Below, one piece after another: positions 43,081 through 53,107 of a stretch of 64,000 nucleotides of DNA. The DNA comes from Lentisphaeria bacterium (lineage in GTDB: Bacteria; Verrucomicrobiota; Lentisphaeria; Victivallales; Victivallaceae): assembly GCA_022009855.1 (NCBI GenBank), contig CP091727.1, positions 2,914,001-2,978,000 of the forward strand, written 5' to 3'. Position 1 is the first letter of the stretch; every line of letters starts with the position of its first letter. The translations under genes and the position numbers were made by a program. The notes under the pieces are model-generated. The model saw only the letters and a list, made by a program, of their open reading frames with translations, made no database searches and was not told the origin of the DNA.

Positions 43081-44203
43081 ATGAACAGACGACCGATTGT
43101 TTCCGCCTTCTACTTTCCGAACTGGCATGTCGATCCGCGGAATGAGAAGTATCACGGCACCGGATGGACCGAGTGGCGGGTGACGCAGTACGCTACGCCG
43201 CGCTTCGAGGGGCACGAACAGCCGAAGGTGCCGCTGTGGGGGTACGAGGACGAGGCCGATCCCGCCGTCATGGCGGAGAAGATCGCCGCCGCGGCCGACC
43301 ACGGCGTGGACAACTTCACCTTCGACTTCTACTTCTTCGAAGACGGTCCCTACCGGGAACGCTGTCTGAATGAAGGATTTCTGAAAGCGTCCAACCGCGA
43401 CCGGGTCACCTTTTTCGATCATGTGGGCGAATCACGACCACATCTATTCGCATCCGGGCAGCTACTGGAAGCCGGCAGAACCGGTCTGGCGGGGCGATGT
43501 CTCGGTGGAGACCTTCCGGAAGTGCACCGATTACTGCATCGAGCACTACTTCCCGCTGCCGAACTATCTGCGCATCGACGGCGCGCTCCATTTCGCCATC
43601 TACCGGCCGTGGAACATCATCAAAGAGATGGGCGGCATTGAAATTTTTCAGCGGGAACTGGCCGCATTCCGGGCCCGGGTGGAAGCGGCCGGGCTGGGCC
43701 GTCTCTGGCTCGACCTGCCCGCCGATGGTTTTGCGGCATGGGAGCACATCGAAGATGCGGGCGCGCCGCTGCAGATGCTCGGCGCCGATTCCTCTTTCGC
43801 CTACAGCTGGGGATACCGGGATACGTTCCCTGCCGAGGAGTACCAGCCGTGGGCGGAGAAGAATATCCGCAATCAGGCACGGTTCATGGAGAAGCTGAGC
43901 GTGCCCTACAATCCGGTGGCGGCACCGGGCTGGGATTCGAGTCCGCGGACGGTGCAGTCGGATATGTTTGACAACATCGGCTATCCCTTCGGCCCGGTGG
44001 TTACCGGTTCTTCGCCGGCGCGGTTCGAGGCGGCGCTCCGGCGGATTTCAGAACTCATGAAGCGGGAAAACGCCGGGCCGATGGTGAATCTCTCCTGCTG
44101 GAACGAGTGGACCGAAGGGGCCTATCTTGAACCGGATACGAAATCGGGCTTCGGCTACCTCGAAGCGATCCGCAACGTGTTCGGAATCAAGCCCCGTCGT
44201 TGA
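43081..44203 (+). CDS. WbsX/GH99-like glycan-active protein (one frameshift)
   Basis: About 374 residues. RBS GGAG before ATG 43081. Typical of the glycosyltransferase WbsX (Glyco_WTxY-type) family: AFYFPNWHVDP, TGWTEWRVTQ, VDNFTFDFYFFEDG, then MWANHDH, IDGALHFAIYRP, and the end CWNEWTEGAYLEPD with GYLEAIRNVF. The frame change is in a run of five T near 43411. The family is related to GH99 and is common in Lentisphaerae and Planctomycetes. The exact reaction is not settled. It is flanked by two AraC regulators. Confidence 0.8.
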
Positions 44204-45140
44204 TTTCCGGCTTGTCCGCACCGGAGCGGCGCACCGTTCCCCGATAGTCGCCCGGAGTCATTCCGGTTTCCCGGCGGAAGTATTTGTAAAAGTTCGCGAG
44301 ATCGGTGAACCCGGAGAGGTAGCAGATCCGCTCGATGGAATCCCCGTCTGATTCCGTCAGGCGCCGTTTTGCCTCGTTGAGCCGGATATTGAGCAGCGTC
44401 TTCCCGATGGTCCGCCCGGTCTGCTGGTGGTACAGCGTGAGCAGCCGGCCGCGGGAGAGACCGATTTCGTTGGCGACCTTCTGCATGGAGATGGGCTGCC
44501 GGTAGTTGCGGCACAGATAGTCGTAGACGATTCCGGAGATCTCTTCGCGCCGTTTTCGGACGAAGCTCCGGGTGCTCAGCCGGGCAAGTTCGATCAGGAG
44601 TTCCAGCAGCTGATGCTTGAGCATCTCCCCGGTGTTGGCGTCATGGTAGTCGTATTCGTGCGCCATCCGGCGGATCAATGCGTAGATGTTCCGATTGGTG
44701 TTGAAGACGTGAAGCTGCTCGTGCAGACTGGAGTCCTTCGGAACAAACCCCGGAGAAAAGAGATCGAAGAAGTTGTAGGCGTGGTAGAGTCCGGCAAGCT
44801 CTCCGGCGATACATTCCCGTTTGAAAAGGATCTGATACAGACGAATCGGTTCGACCAACTCATAAGCCATCTCGTCGTCGGGGTGGCAGAGGTAGAGGTA
44901 GCCGGGACGTAAATGGTGGCGGATGTCGTTGATCCGCAGGATGCCGCTTCCTTCGAAGATATAGGCGATCTTCCAGAACTCCCGCCTGCTGATCAACTCA
45001 TTTCCCGGCGGATATTCGCGGATGGTGTGTCGCCCCCTGGTCACCGAGATCGGCAGGTCCTGCGGGATATACTGCCGTGCGGTGAAAAGTTTCAACTCCC
45101 GGTCGGCGCCGGATGAATGGTTGTCCGTCGATTTCTGCAT
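44187..45140 (-). CDS. AraC-family transcriptional regulator
   Basis: 317 residues, intact. Sensor domain (YIFEGSGILRINDIRHHLRPG) and C-terminal HTH pair: ISMQKVANEIGLSRGRLLTLYHQ and IERICYLSGFTDLANFYKYFR, then TGMTPGDYRG. It resembles the regulator at 42009 in length and layout. Its 3' end overlaps the WbsX-like gene by 17 bp in convergent orientation. Upstream it is divergent from the truncated prepilin gene at 45310. Confidence 0.85.
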   Translation of the reverse strand: MQKSTDNHSSGADRELKLFTARQYIPQDLPISVTRGRHTIREYPPGNELISRREFWKIAYIFEGSGILRINDIRHHLRPGYLYLCHPDDEMAYELVEPIRLYQILFKRECIAGELAGLYHAYNFFDLFSPGFVPKDSSLHEQLHVFNTNRNIYALIRRMAHEYDYHDANTGEMLKHQLLELLIELARLSTRSFVRKRREEISGIVYDYLCRNYRQPISMQKVANEIGLSRGRLLTLYHQQTGRTIGKTLLNIRLNEAKRRLTESDGDSIERICYLSGFTDLANFYKYFRRETGMTPGDYRGTVRRSGADKPEINDGA

Positions 45141-45309
45141 GGTGTACGAATATAGTTGCCGTTCGGATATTTTTCAAATTCTCATTTGGTAAATAGTAAT
45201 ATTTTCCGGAACTTTCACCGGGTGCAGTGTCGGAGTACAAGGCGTCGTGGAATTTTTATAGTATACTGTGATTAAAACCTGAGGGATAAAAAAAACAGGA
45301 GGACAGAGA

Positions 45310-46003
45310 ATGATTCCGGAACGGCACATCGAACAGAGTTTTTCCTGTTCCACTTCGATAACACTTCCCGGTTTTCGGCAGATCCCCCGACGTCCTGACG
45401 GCATCTCCCGCCGGTCGAGAGAGGTTCCGTCCGCCTTTGGCCTTTCCTGGCAGATCGACATTTCCACGCAAGGTTGTGCCGGTTCGTCCTCCGGCGCCTC
45501 CCGGCCCGCCTTTCCCTCCACTGCCGGGCGCTTCCACGGGTCGGAAAGAGAGGGGGTCGGGGGAGAGAATGCGGCGCGGAGCGACGCGTCTCTCCCCGTA
45601 CTGCCCGCGCTTCGAATTCCCCGGCAGCCAGACAACCCTGCGCAAGAACGCACCGGCTCGGCACCCGGCGAAGGGGAGCGGAAATGCGAACGGCTCTTTC
45701 CGCAAAAAAGCGGGAAGAGCCGTTCGTATTTCCGCGGCTCTCATTCCCTTGAATCCGCATCTGTCGCAGGGGCCGGCCTGACCGCCGACCCGTACCCGGC
45801 ACCGGCACCCTGCCGGACGCAGGGGTTCGGGGGGCGGCGGACACGCCCCCCGGCGCCCATCCGGCTTCGTATCGACTTTCGGTACCCTGCCGGACGCAGG
45901 GGGTTCGGGGGTGGCGGACACGCTTCCCGGCGCCCATCCGGCCGCTTCCCGATACCGTGCTGTATTTACCCTTATCGAACTCCTCGTGAGGACTACTTGT
46001 TAA
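45310..46003 (+). pseudogene. Prepilin-type gene with long leader, cut after FTLIELLV
   Basis: ATG at 45310 follows AGGAGG at ideal spacing. A GC-rich, Arg/Pro/Gly-rich leader of about 215 residues follows. At 45962-45988 another frame reads VFTLIELLV, the conserved prepilin signal, then RTTC and a stop at 46003. One or more indels in the many G/C runs must join the frames. The rest of the pilin (IAIIAILA onward) is missing and unrelated AT-rich DNA follows. Long leaders before this motif appear to occur in Lentisphaerae (from memory). The leader contains a 77-bp repeat. Confidence 0.5.
45807..45945 (+). repeat. GC-rich tandem repeat, ~77-bp unit
   Basis: Two copies start with ACCCTGCCGGACGCAGGG (45807 and 45884) and share CGGCGCCCATCCGGC near their ends. 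They differ by a few substitutions and G-run lengths. The second copy is incomplete. The repeat lies in the leader-coding part of the truncated prepilin gene. Confidence 0.65.
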
Positions 46004-46029
46004 ATATACGTTTTGTATGATAGATAATA

Positions 46030-46477
46030 TATCATCTCTTTATATCAAATTCAAGTCTTTTTTGGGGATGAGAAAAAAGCTTTAATCGAATTTCTGCTCG
46101 TAGGCTGTTGGCCTGCCCCACGTAGGTCGTTTGTCTACGTAATGCCGCCCTTGACAAACGGGGGGCATTACAATTAAGACCCTGATTTTTTCAAAATCTC
46201 GGCGGGCACCCCATGGTGCACTTTGAAAATCCTTCCACACAGGTTCCAAAAACTATGGAGAATCCAAGGAAGAAAAAGGCGCAGATGAAAACTATTGTGA
46301 GAGTAGGAAGTCCAGAAGAAAATCGAATCAAGCTGAATAAACGGGAAAAAACAGAAGAAAGAGAAAGAAGAAAAAATATCAAAACTGAAGAATAGTGAAG
46401 CAGATCAAAGAAAAGAGGCAAATCACCTCGGCCATTTTACACGCCTGAAATCCGGCCATTTTACACGCCCGTTGACA
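46030..46477. mobile_element. Probable IS remnant with IS21-like end repeats
   Basis: The stretch 46004-46480 has no gene. Two copies of CGGCCATTTTACACGCC (46429-46445 and 46453-46469) are followed by TGACA at 46473-46477. Read on the minus strand this is TGTCA and two internal repeats, the layout of IS21-family ends. IS66 sequence begins right after. Two hairpins lie at 46130-46170: ACGTAG/CTACGT and TAATGCC/GGCATTA, the latter resembling an IS200-type end. Only remnants remain. Confidence 0.4.
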
Positions 46478-47181
46478 GACATTACCGCAGACGTTTTCTG
46501 CAAGCCGTTGAAAACGGATATGTAAAAGCTGAGCCTCTGTTGAAAATTATACAAACTCTCTACCAAATTGAGCGTGTTGCAAAAAGATCGGGCGGAAAAG
46601 AAGGGCACGGAAACCGCCCTCTTTCAAGAGCGGAAAAATGCACGCTGGCAATCTCAAAAGCTGGTCCAGGAATTCTTTGCGCAGTGCCGGATTCTCAAGG
46701 AGTCGGAGCGTCCACCTTCACCGGTCGTGCAAGCCGTCTCTTATGCGTTGAACATTGAAGCGGAACTCAAAAAGTTCCTGAAGGATTCCCGATTGAACAT
46801 CGACAACAATCCGGCAGAGCGCCTCAATCGAGAAATTGCGATCATCCGAAAGAACTGTCTCTTTGCCGGAAGCGAGGCCGGTGGCCAGCGTCTCGCAATC
46901 CTGTATTCATTCGCCGCAACATGCAAAGCGAACGGCATCTGCTTTCACAAGTGGCTCGAGGACGTTCTGCCTCGTTTGAATTCCACTCCAGCAGAGCAGA
47001 TTGATTCTCTGATCCCCAAGGGAGAAGCAAAATAGTCAATGAGCTCAGGCTCATTATTATGAAGCGGGGAATGCCGTCTGGTGCTCAAACGCCAGACGGC
47101 ATCATTTTTCTCCTGGCTCTAATTTTTTCCAAAGCTCCACCGCCGATATCCCCTTCACCATGGGGCTCACTGGGCATACAC
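46478..47181 (+). mobile_element. IS66-family remnant, 3' end
   Basis: The C-terminal third of an IS66 TnpC is present (frame change near 46600): RRRFLQAVENGYVKAEPLL, NIDNNPAERLNREIAIIRKN, SAGG-type loop, PAEQIDSLIPKGEAK, stop at 47035. The 146-bp tail ends at the terminal repeat ending GCATACAC (47160-47181), identical to the complete copy at 50571-52993. The 5' two thirds of the element are gone. It is inverted relative to the complete copy. Confidence 0.85.
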
Positions 47182-47753
47182 GTTAGTCCAACGTGGTGAG
47201 CGCGAACTTTTGATCGTGATGACCGCGCCGGGAGTCAGGACGTCGAAGCGAATCCAGAGGCTCATGTCCTTGATCGCGTCGGTGGGCTTGGCGTTTTCAG
47301 GGAGCAGCATCTCTTCCATACTCATGTCGACAGGTTGCCCGGCTTTGAGTGTATAATCCTTGGCGCGCCAGAAATGATTGCCGTTGATGCCGCCCTCAAT
47401 GAAGAGTTTTACCTGTACGTCCTTGTCGGCAACTGCAGTCATGGTTAGGCGGGCTTTTTACCGAAGAAAGCCTTCTTATCAATGTTGGAGTGGATGCGTA
47501 ACGTATTGACTTTGCTCATAGCAAAAGAGACTGTGCCGTCTTCGTTGATCTTGACATCGGAGCAATCGCAGATCTGGTACATGCTACCAGCGGTGGGAGC
47601 GAGATTCGCTTTTTCGACGAAGACGTAGCGTACGGTGTCGCCGGACACGGGCGGATTGATCTTATTGGCTTTTTCAAAGGTAACGATGTCGGCGGCGCCA
47701 CAGTTCAACGCAGTGGTAAACAGAGTGACAGCAAACAGATTCAACTTTTTCAT
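47182..47753 (-). pseudogene. Exported protein of unknown function, 3' end cut by IS66
   Basis: ATG 47753 opens a signal peptide (MKKLNLFAVTLFTTALNCGAA). About 190 residues follow, with a frame change near 47445 that hides the second half (VADKDVQVKLFIEGG, DMSMEEMLLPENAKP). The frame ends WTN and then VYAQ-stop, which is read from the IS66 terminal repeat, so the true C-terminus is lost. A beta-rich secreted protein, perhaps a binding or surface protein; family not recognised. The gap 47754-48333 holds only AT-rich sequence and an unconvincing ORF. Confidence 0.5.
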
Positions 47754-50562
47754 AATCAAAGCCCTTTTTTATGGCAGGGCGTGATGCCCTGCGTTTGTTT
47801 CATGGTTATATTACTGCGTATATAAAGTTCTGGGAAGATCTTTGGGCAAATGGAGGACTTATTTTTGAAGGAACACACTGGCATTTTGAGCTTGCCGACC
47901 TGTATATAAAAAATAAAACAATTTGATTCTGCAATGGATTTCATTTTAATGATAAAAAGTCTTAAACCTCAATATGCGAGTAAGGCTGATTATTACATTG
48001 AAGCCATCAAAAAACAAAAAAGTAAGCAGCAGAAAAATAAAAAGCCTATTTCATACAATCCCCCTGAAAAAAGAACAGATGACTCAAAAAGTAGAAGTTC
48101 TGTCCATGGCTCTCTTTGTCCCTGGCTGAAAAAAGCTGAAGTTATTCCGTCGCCAGTAGGTGCTGCTCGACACGTTCCGTGCCACCGGAGTGCTTAGCTA
48201 GGCCTAGCACGACAAAAGCCTGAACTATCTCAGCTTTGTAAACTTAGAGGGAATTGCGTTCCGAAATATTAACTGTTTTACTTTAATTCTTTTGGGCAAA
48301 CGAGCATGAAGGATGGATGGGATGGATGCAACTTCAACTTTTTAACGTTTGCAATTTGATGCTTCGAAGATAAATGCGTAAATGCAATGGCATGGTTTCA
48401 CGGTTCCGGCGCTTGGGGATGAAACTGAACCGCAATGTCATGGTCCTCTCTCTGCCGGAAGACAGAATAACAGGAATAGTCAGGTCCTGCGGTTGTTTTA
48501 TGGGAACTTCAGCCAACAGTGTATCGCCTTCGTGTAAAATCAATGTTCCTGCCGGCAATAACGGGTATTTTATCACCAAGGTTAATTGCGCAGGAGCAGA
48601 CAGCTTCGGCAGTCGAACTCCTAAACACCCCTTCTTTCCCAGAACAACAGCATCATCACGAAAGCTCGTACCGTCACAAAATTCCATTTGAGGGTAAGGG
48701 CGCATGGGGCGGAACACGATTTCCTCTCCAATATGCATTGAACAGGGAACTTGATTCGGATATTCTTGTGTCCATTGATATTGCCCATCGGAAATCACCA
48801 GGAATTTCGGCAGACTTTGCATGTCGCATACGCTGTTTTCATCAGTCGTCTGTTCCATCAGAAATATCTGATAAACTCCATCTAGAAAAATGAGGGGAGG
48901 CGCTTCCAGAAAACGGCAGGTGTCATCTGCCGGAAGGGATTTGCTTTCCCAGCAATCTCCGGTCGTGGTATTTTTCAGGAGCAAAGAAATTTTCAGAGCT
49001 TGATTTGATACTTCAAAGTCCGGTTCAATTACCAGTTTGTTATTCTCCTGATGAAATGATTTTGAATACAATGTAAAATCTTCCGTCTGGACAGGTCTGA
49101 TTTTTTTTCCATGCTGAAAAAAGCATATTCTGGATTTGACAGCTTTCCCGGCAGACACCATTGCTCCAAATTGGTGGAACGTCAAAAAGCGACTTCAGTT
49201 CAGGCAAGACGTTGGTTTCTTTCAACACGGTTCCGGCAATATCCGACACCTTGCAGGGGATGGAATTATAACAAAGCGCATGGAACTTTTCGTTTTTTCG
49301 CTTGATGAAAGCCACAGTTTCCGGCGTATAAAACTCGGTATGATCGCCGATCACGACAATCGTGGCGCTGTCATACAAATCGACCGCTTTCAGTTTTTCA
49401 AACAACAATTCCACAATTTTCAGCGACCCGCGCAGTTGCCGGAGTTTGGTCGTTTCCTGATTGAGTTCAAGGCGTTCATCCGTACGCACCGCGTCGTGTG
49501 CACCGTGAAGATGCAGATATTTGAAGACCTTATCCCGCTCCCCCACTCGAAATTCCTGATTTAAGCGCCGATAAAACGTAATATCAAAAGGTTCGCTCGG
49601 CGATGCTCTTAATGACGAATCCTGCGGAGTGACAAATTGGTCTGTGGCAAAATAGTAATAGTCTTCCAACAGAGGTTTGACAAAAAAATGGGACCTGACG
49701 ATTTAGCGCGGCATCCAGAATTTTGATGGCGGATTGTTTTCTGGCCTGATAGGTGATGGAGGTCGAATTATCAATGACGTCCGGGCTGTAACTGATAGTT
49801 TGGAGAATGAATGGATAGCCTTCGGTTCGAAAACCGTTCTTTTTAGAGCCTGAAATATCGAATGTTCCGTCCGACAGGCGCGATTCAGATATTCCGCGTG
49901 GTCGCCGTCATCGGCTTCTCCGTTTTGGTTCGGGTATTCCACTCCGGTCAGAATCGCAGGAACGGCATACATCGTTCGCGGAATCGGGCTGACCATCCGG
50001 TCAAAACAGATGAAATCACGAAACAGAGTTTGCAGTTCCGGATATTTTTCGAGAGCCTCCTTGCAAATGCGTTCCCCCATGGCATCGACTACCAGCACAA
50101 TGACATTTTCATCGCGGGCAAATTCAAATTTCGTTTCCTCGGAAATGGAATATTCTGTAAAATCATAATTCTGCGCAGTGCTGTTCCAACATCCCACGAT
50201 GATTGTCACGACTTGCGTCAACGCGAGCGCCAAGGCTATTTTGCCCGCATTTCGACAAAAGGCGCGGCGAAAGTAAAATGCAACTGTCAACGGTAGCATC
50301 AGAAAGAACAGGTGAAATCCGCTCAATATCAGCATATCCGGCGTAAGCAGATCATCAAGGACTCGTTCCGGGAAGAATTCGCTCCAATACAAATATTGCG
50401 ATAGCATCGCAATGCCGCCGCCAAGAAAAACAGCGTTTGTTGCGGGAAACACACGCGTATTCCGTAAGAAAAATAAAACGGCAAAACCTCCTGCGCAGCA
50501 AATCAAATAACTCAATAGTCCGAATCCAAGCGCCGCCCATGGGGAAAGCGAAAAAAAGTTAC

Positions 50563-50570
50563 GGTTCCTG
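50563..50570. repeat. Target-site duplication of IS66, left copy
   Basis: GGTTCCTG at 50563-50570 and again at 52994-53001, directly outside the two terminal repeats. Eight bases is the normal IS66 duplication length. Confidence 0.9.
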
Positions 50571-50716
50571 GTGTATGCCCAGTGAGCCCCATGGTGAGGG
50601 GGATATCGCGGTGGAGCTTTGGAAAAATTAGAGCCAGGAGAAAAATGATGCCGTCTGGCGTTTGAGCGCCAGACGGCATTCCCCTGCTTTCATAATAATG
50701 AGCCTGAGCTCATTGA

Positions 50717-52197
50717 CTATTTTGCTTCTCCCTTGGGGATCAGAGAATCAATCTGCTCTGCCGGAGTGGCATTCAAACGCGGCAGAACGTCTTCGAGCCA
50801 CTTGCGAAAGCAGATGCCGTTCGCTTTGCATGTTGCGGCGAATGAATACAGAATTGCGAGCCGCTGCCCACCGGCTTCACTTCCGGCAAAGAGACAGTTC
50901 TTTCGTATGATCGCAATTCCTCGATTGAGGCGCTCAGCCGGATTGTTGTCGATGTTCAATCGGGAATCCTTCAGGAACTTTTTGAGTTCCGCTTCAATGT
51001 TCAACGCATAAGAAATGGCTTGCGCAACCGGAGATGACGGACGTTCCGACTCTTTGAGAGCTCGGCACTGTTCAAAAAAATCCCGGACGAACTTCTGAGA
51101 TTGCCGGCGTGTCTCCTTGCGCGCATGAAAGAGAGCGGTATCCGTTCCCTTTTTTCTGCCCGCTCTTTTGCCACACGCTCAATCCGGTACAGGGCTTGTA
51201 TCAGTTTCAGCGGAGCCTCTGCTTTCGTATATCCGCTTTCAACAGCTTGCAGAAAACGTCTGCGGACATGAGCCCAGCAACAGGCGACCTCGCAGTCCAG
51301 TTTTTCATAGGCCACGTAAGAGTCTCTGATGATTGTTCCGGAGTAATCTCCGAGCAGACTTTCTGCGACATCCCGGGATCGGGACGGCGAAAAGTGATAG
51401 GCAATCATTGGCGGCCCGACTCCCGTCAATCGGCACCACAAATACGCTTGCCTGCACTTCTTTGCCCCCTTGACCAACTGTTTGATGAACGTCTCATCCA
51501 CATGGAGAATATCGCACTGCATAATCCGGTCAACCATCCGTTCATAAAGGGGCAGCAAGGCATCCGCCGTGCGCTTGTAGAGATCTTCCAGAGTGGATGG
51601 AGCCACCGGCAATCCATCGCTGCTGAACATTCGTGCCTGGCGTTCCAGAGGGATAGCATTCTCCACCTTGTCCGCCGCCACTTTTGCTACGAAAGAAATG
51701 TCATAACGAGTTCTGCCGCTGACCGAATCGAAAACATCTCCCGGAGCAGGAGCAGTAACAACCCCGCGTAGTGCGTCTGATGGATCGGCATATTTGGCTC
51801 GCTTGAAATGAATCACATACAATCCGGTACGGTAAGCGATCCGCTCGCTTTCATCATAACCGATCAGAATCATCCCTTCCCGTTCCTCTTCCGGAACATC
51901 AATCACGCATTCTTCACGCGGCAGGTCGGCGGGAATCTCGGACAGTGCATTCGGCTGACGGACTTTCCGTTCATGTTCGGATACGGTAGCTGTTTGAACT
52001 TCTTTCGATGGTTCTGGAGATTCCTCTTCGGGAAAAAGCGATGGGGTGTCATCCTCTGGAATATAATGTTCCGTTTTGGAACCGAACATCTGGCGTTTGA
52101 ACCATGCCAGCTCATTGCTGAGTTTTTCAACTTCCTCAGCCAGATCTCGGATGGCGTCTCGCGCCTCTGCCAACGTTGTGACTTCCGGTAATACCAT
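50717..52197 (-). CDS. tnpC: IS66 transposase TnpC (one frameshift)
   Basis: About 493 residues. N-terminal Leu-rich and zinc-finger-type parts (LSNELAWFKRQMFGSKTEHY), DDE domain with ILHVDETFIKQL and AYLWCRLTG, CCWAHVRRRFLQAVESG, and C-terminal NIDNNPAERLNR with the final Glu region. The frame changes near 51150 in an A/G run (compare the inverted remnant, which reads AEKKGTETALF there). It is the transposase proper. Confidence 0.9.
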
Positions 52198-52237
52198 AAT
52201 GAAAATATACCGGAAACTTCCTCAAATTCAAGCCCAT

Positions 52238-52579
52238 TCAAGATTTTTTCGAGTATCTTTTGTAATAGCGATGCGGTTTGATCCCGGACAGGAGCGCTGC
52301 AAGTTCTCGACTGGACAATTCAATCCGCCCTTCCGCTGATTTGGGAAGGTGAAAGGCGCCGCTTTCCAAGCGCTTCATCCAAATCGTAAAGCCATCTCCC
52401 TGCCATTGCAAAATCTTCACCATTTTGCGACTTCGACCGAAAAAGACGAAAGCATGACCGGATTCTGGATCCTGCCGAATATATTCTTCCACCGCTCCCG
52501 CAAGGCCGTCAAACGATTTGCGCATGCTGAGCGGCGTGGGGCAGTAGTAGAACTTTATTGCTCCGCTGAAACCGAACAT
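52238..52579 (-). CDS. tnpB: IS66 accessory protein TnpB
   Basis: 113 residues, intact. IKFYYCPTPLSMRKSFDGLAG, FVFFGRSRKMVKILQW and WMKRLESGAF are typical of IS66 Orf2. It is needed for transposition. It overlaps TnpA by 25 bp and precedes TnpC by 40 bp. Confidence 0.9.
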   Translation of the reverse strand: MFGFSGAIKFYYCPTPLSMRKSFDGLAGAVEEYIRQDPESGHAFVFFGRSRKMVKILQWQGDGFTIWMKRLESGAFHLPKSAEGRIELSSRELAALLSGIKPHRYYKRYSKKS

Positions 52580-52911
52580 GCCAACGTCCTCAAGACCGTC
52601 AAAACATTCAGCAAGGTCGCTTGATCGAAATCACACGTAACTTGAATTTCAAAACCGATGGCGTGAAGGCTTATTCCGCTGTCGGAACCGTTCTTGGCTC
52701 CTCCTGCCGGCAAAGGAACTTCTACAAACTCCAACTCTCCAGAGGCTGGGGATTTTCCCTCACGCTCCTTCTTCAAGATCCCTATCCAACGACGTACATT
52801 CTCATACGGCAAATCTTTCAGCTCGCAATATTCCTGAATCGTTAAACCGCCATCCCAATATTCCGACAACTGTTCCCGCCAGTAGTCACGACTACGCCTT
52901 TCTCGTTCCAT
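52555..52911 (-). CDS. IS66 accessory protein TnpA
   Basis: 118 residues. The N-terminal helix-turn-helix-like part (RDYWREQLSEYWDGGLTIQEYC, YENVRRWIGILKKE) matches IS66 Orf1. The C-terminal part is diverged. First gene of the element. Confidence 0.8.
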   Translation of the reverse strand: MERERRSRDYWREQLSEYWDGGLTIQEYCELKDLPYENVRRWIGILKKEREGKSPASGELEFVEVPLPAGGAKNGSDSGISLHAIGFEIQVTCDFDQATLLNVLTVLRTLACSVSAEQ

Positions 52912-53107
52912 TTGTGCCTCCCGGTTTCAAGTTACGGAGGCAAGATAATCTCACTTCGGGAGGATTTCTAGATGGGGCTCACTGGGCATACACGGTTCCT
53001 GAGATAGATTTCCACACAGGGAAACAGCAATGTGCATGCGACCGCTGATGCGGTAAAAAAAGCCGTTCCGGCCGACGATTTGAAAAATGGTTTCATAAAA
53101 ACTCCCC

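Larger units (their letters stand above)
50571..52993 (-). mobile_element. Complete IS66-family element
   Basis: 2,423 bp. The terminal repeats begin GTGTATGCCCAGTGAGCC (50571) and mirror it at 52993. Three genes read on the minus strand: TnpA, TnpB and TnpC. Flanking 8-bp duplications show a simple insertion into the sulfatase-like gene. Only TnpC shows a frame break, so it may still be active. Confidence 0.95.
48334..53096 (-). pseudogene. Membrane sulfatase-like protein, split by IS66
   Basis: Joining 53096-52994 to 50562-48334 without the IS66 and one copy of its 8-bp target gives one frame: KPFFKSSAGTAFF ... CVEIYLRN then RNFFSLSPWAALGF. The protein (~777 residues) has about four or five N-terminal membrane helices, then an alkaline phosphatase-superfamily domain with VIVLVVDAMGE (metal Asp), SPIPRTMYAVPAILTG (likely Thr nucleophile) and IVVIGDHTEFY, and a C-terminal beta domain. 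Frame changes lie near 49840, 49690 and 49130. The enzymes transfer phospho- or sulfo-groups to envelope glycans or lipids. It starts 11 bp after the methyltransferase stop, so it forms an operon. Confidence 0.75.

Noticed and set aside
45256..45937. Two ~220-residue minus-strand frames opposite the prepilin leader
   Set aside because: Low-complexity sequence open on several frames because of high GC; no RBS or family motifs.
47934..48197. 87-residue Lys/Gln-rich plus-strand frame
   Set aside because: No RBS, no family features, and composition that looks like AT-rich intergenic DNA.
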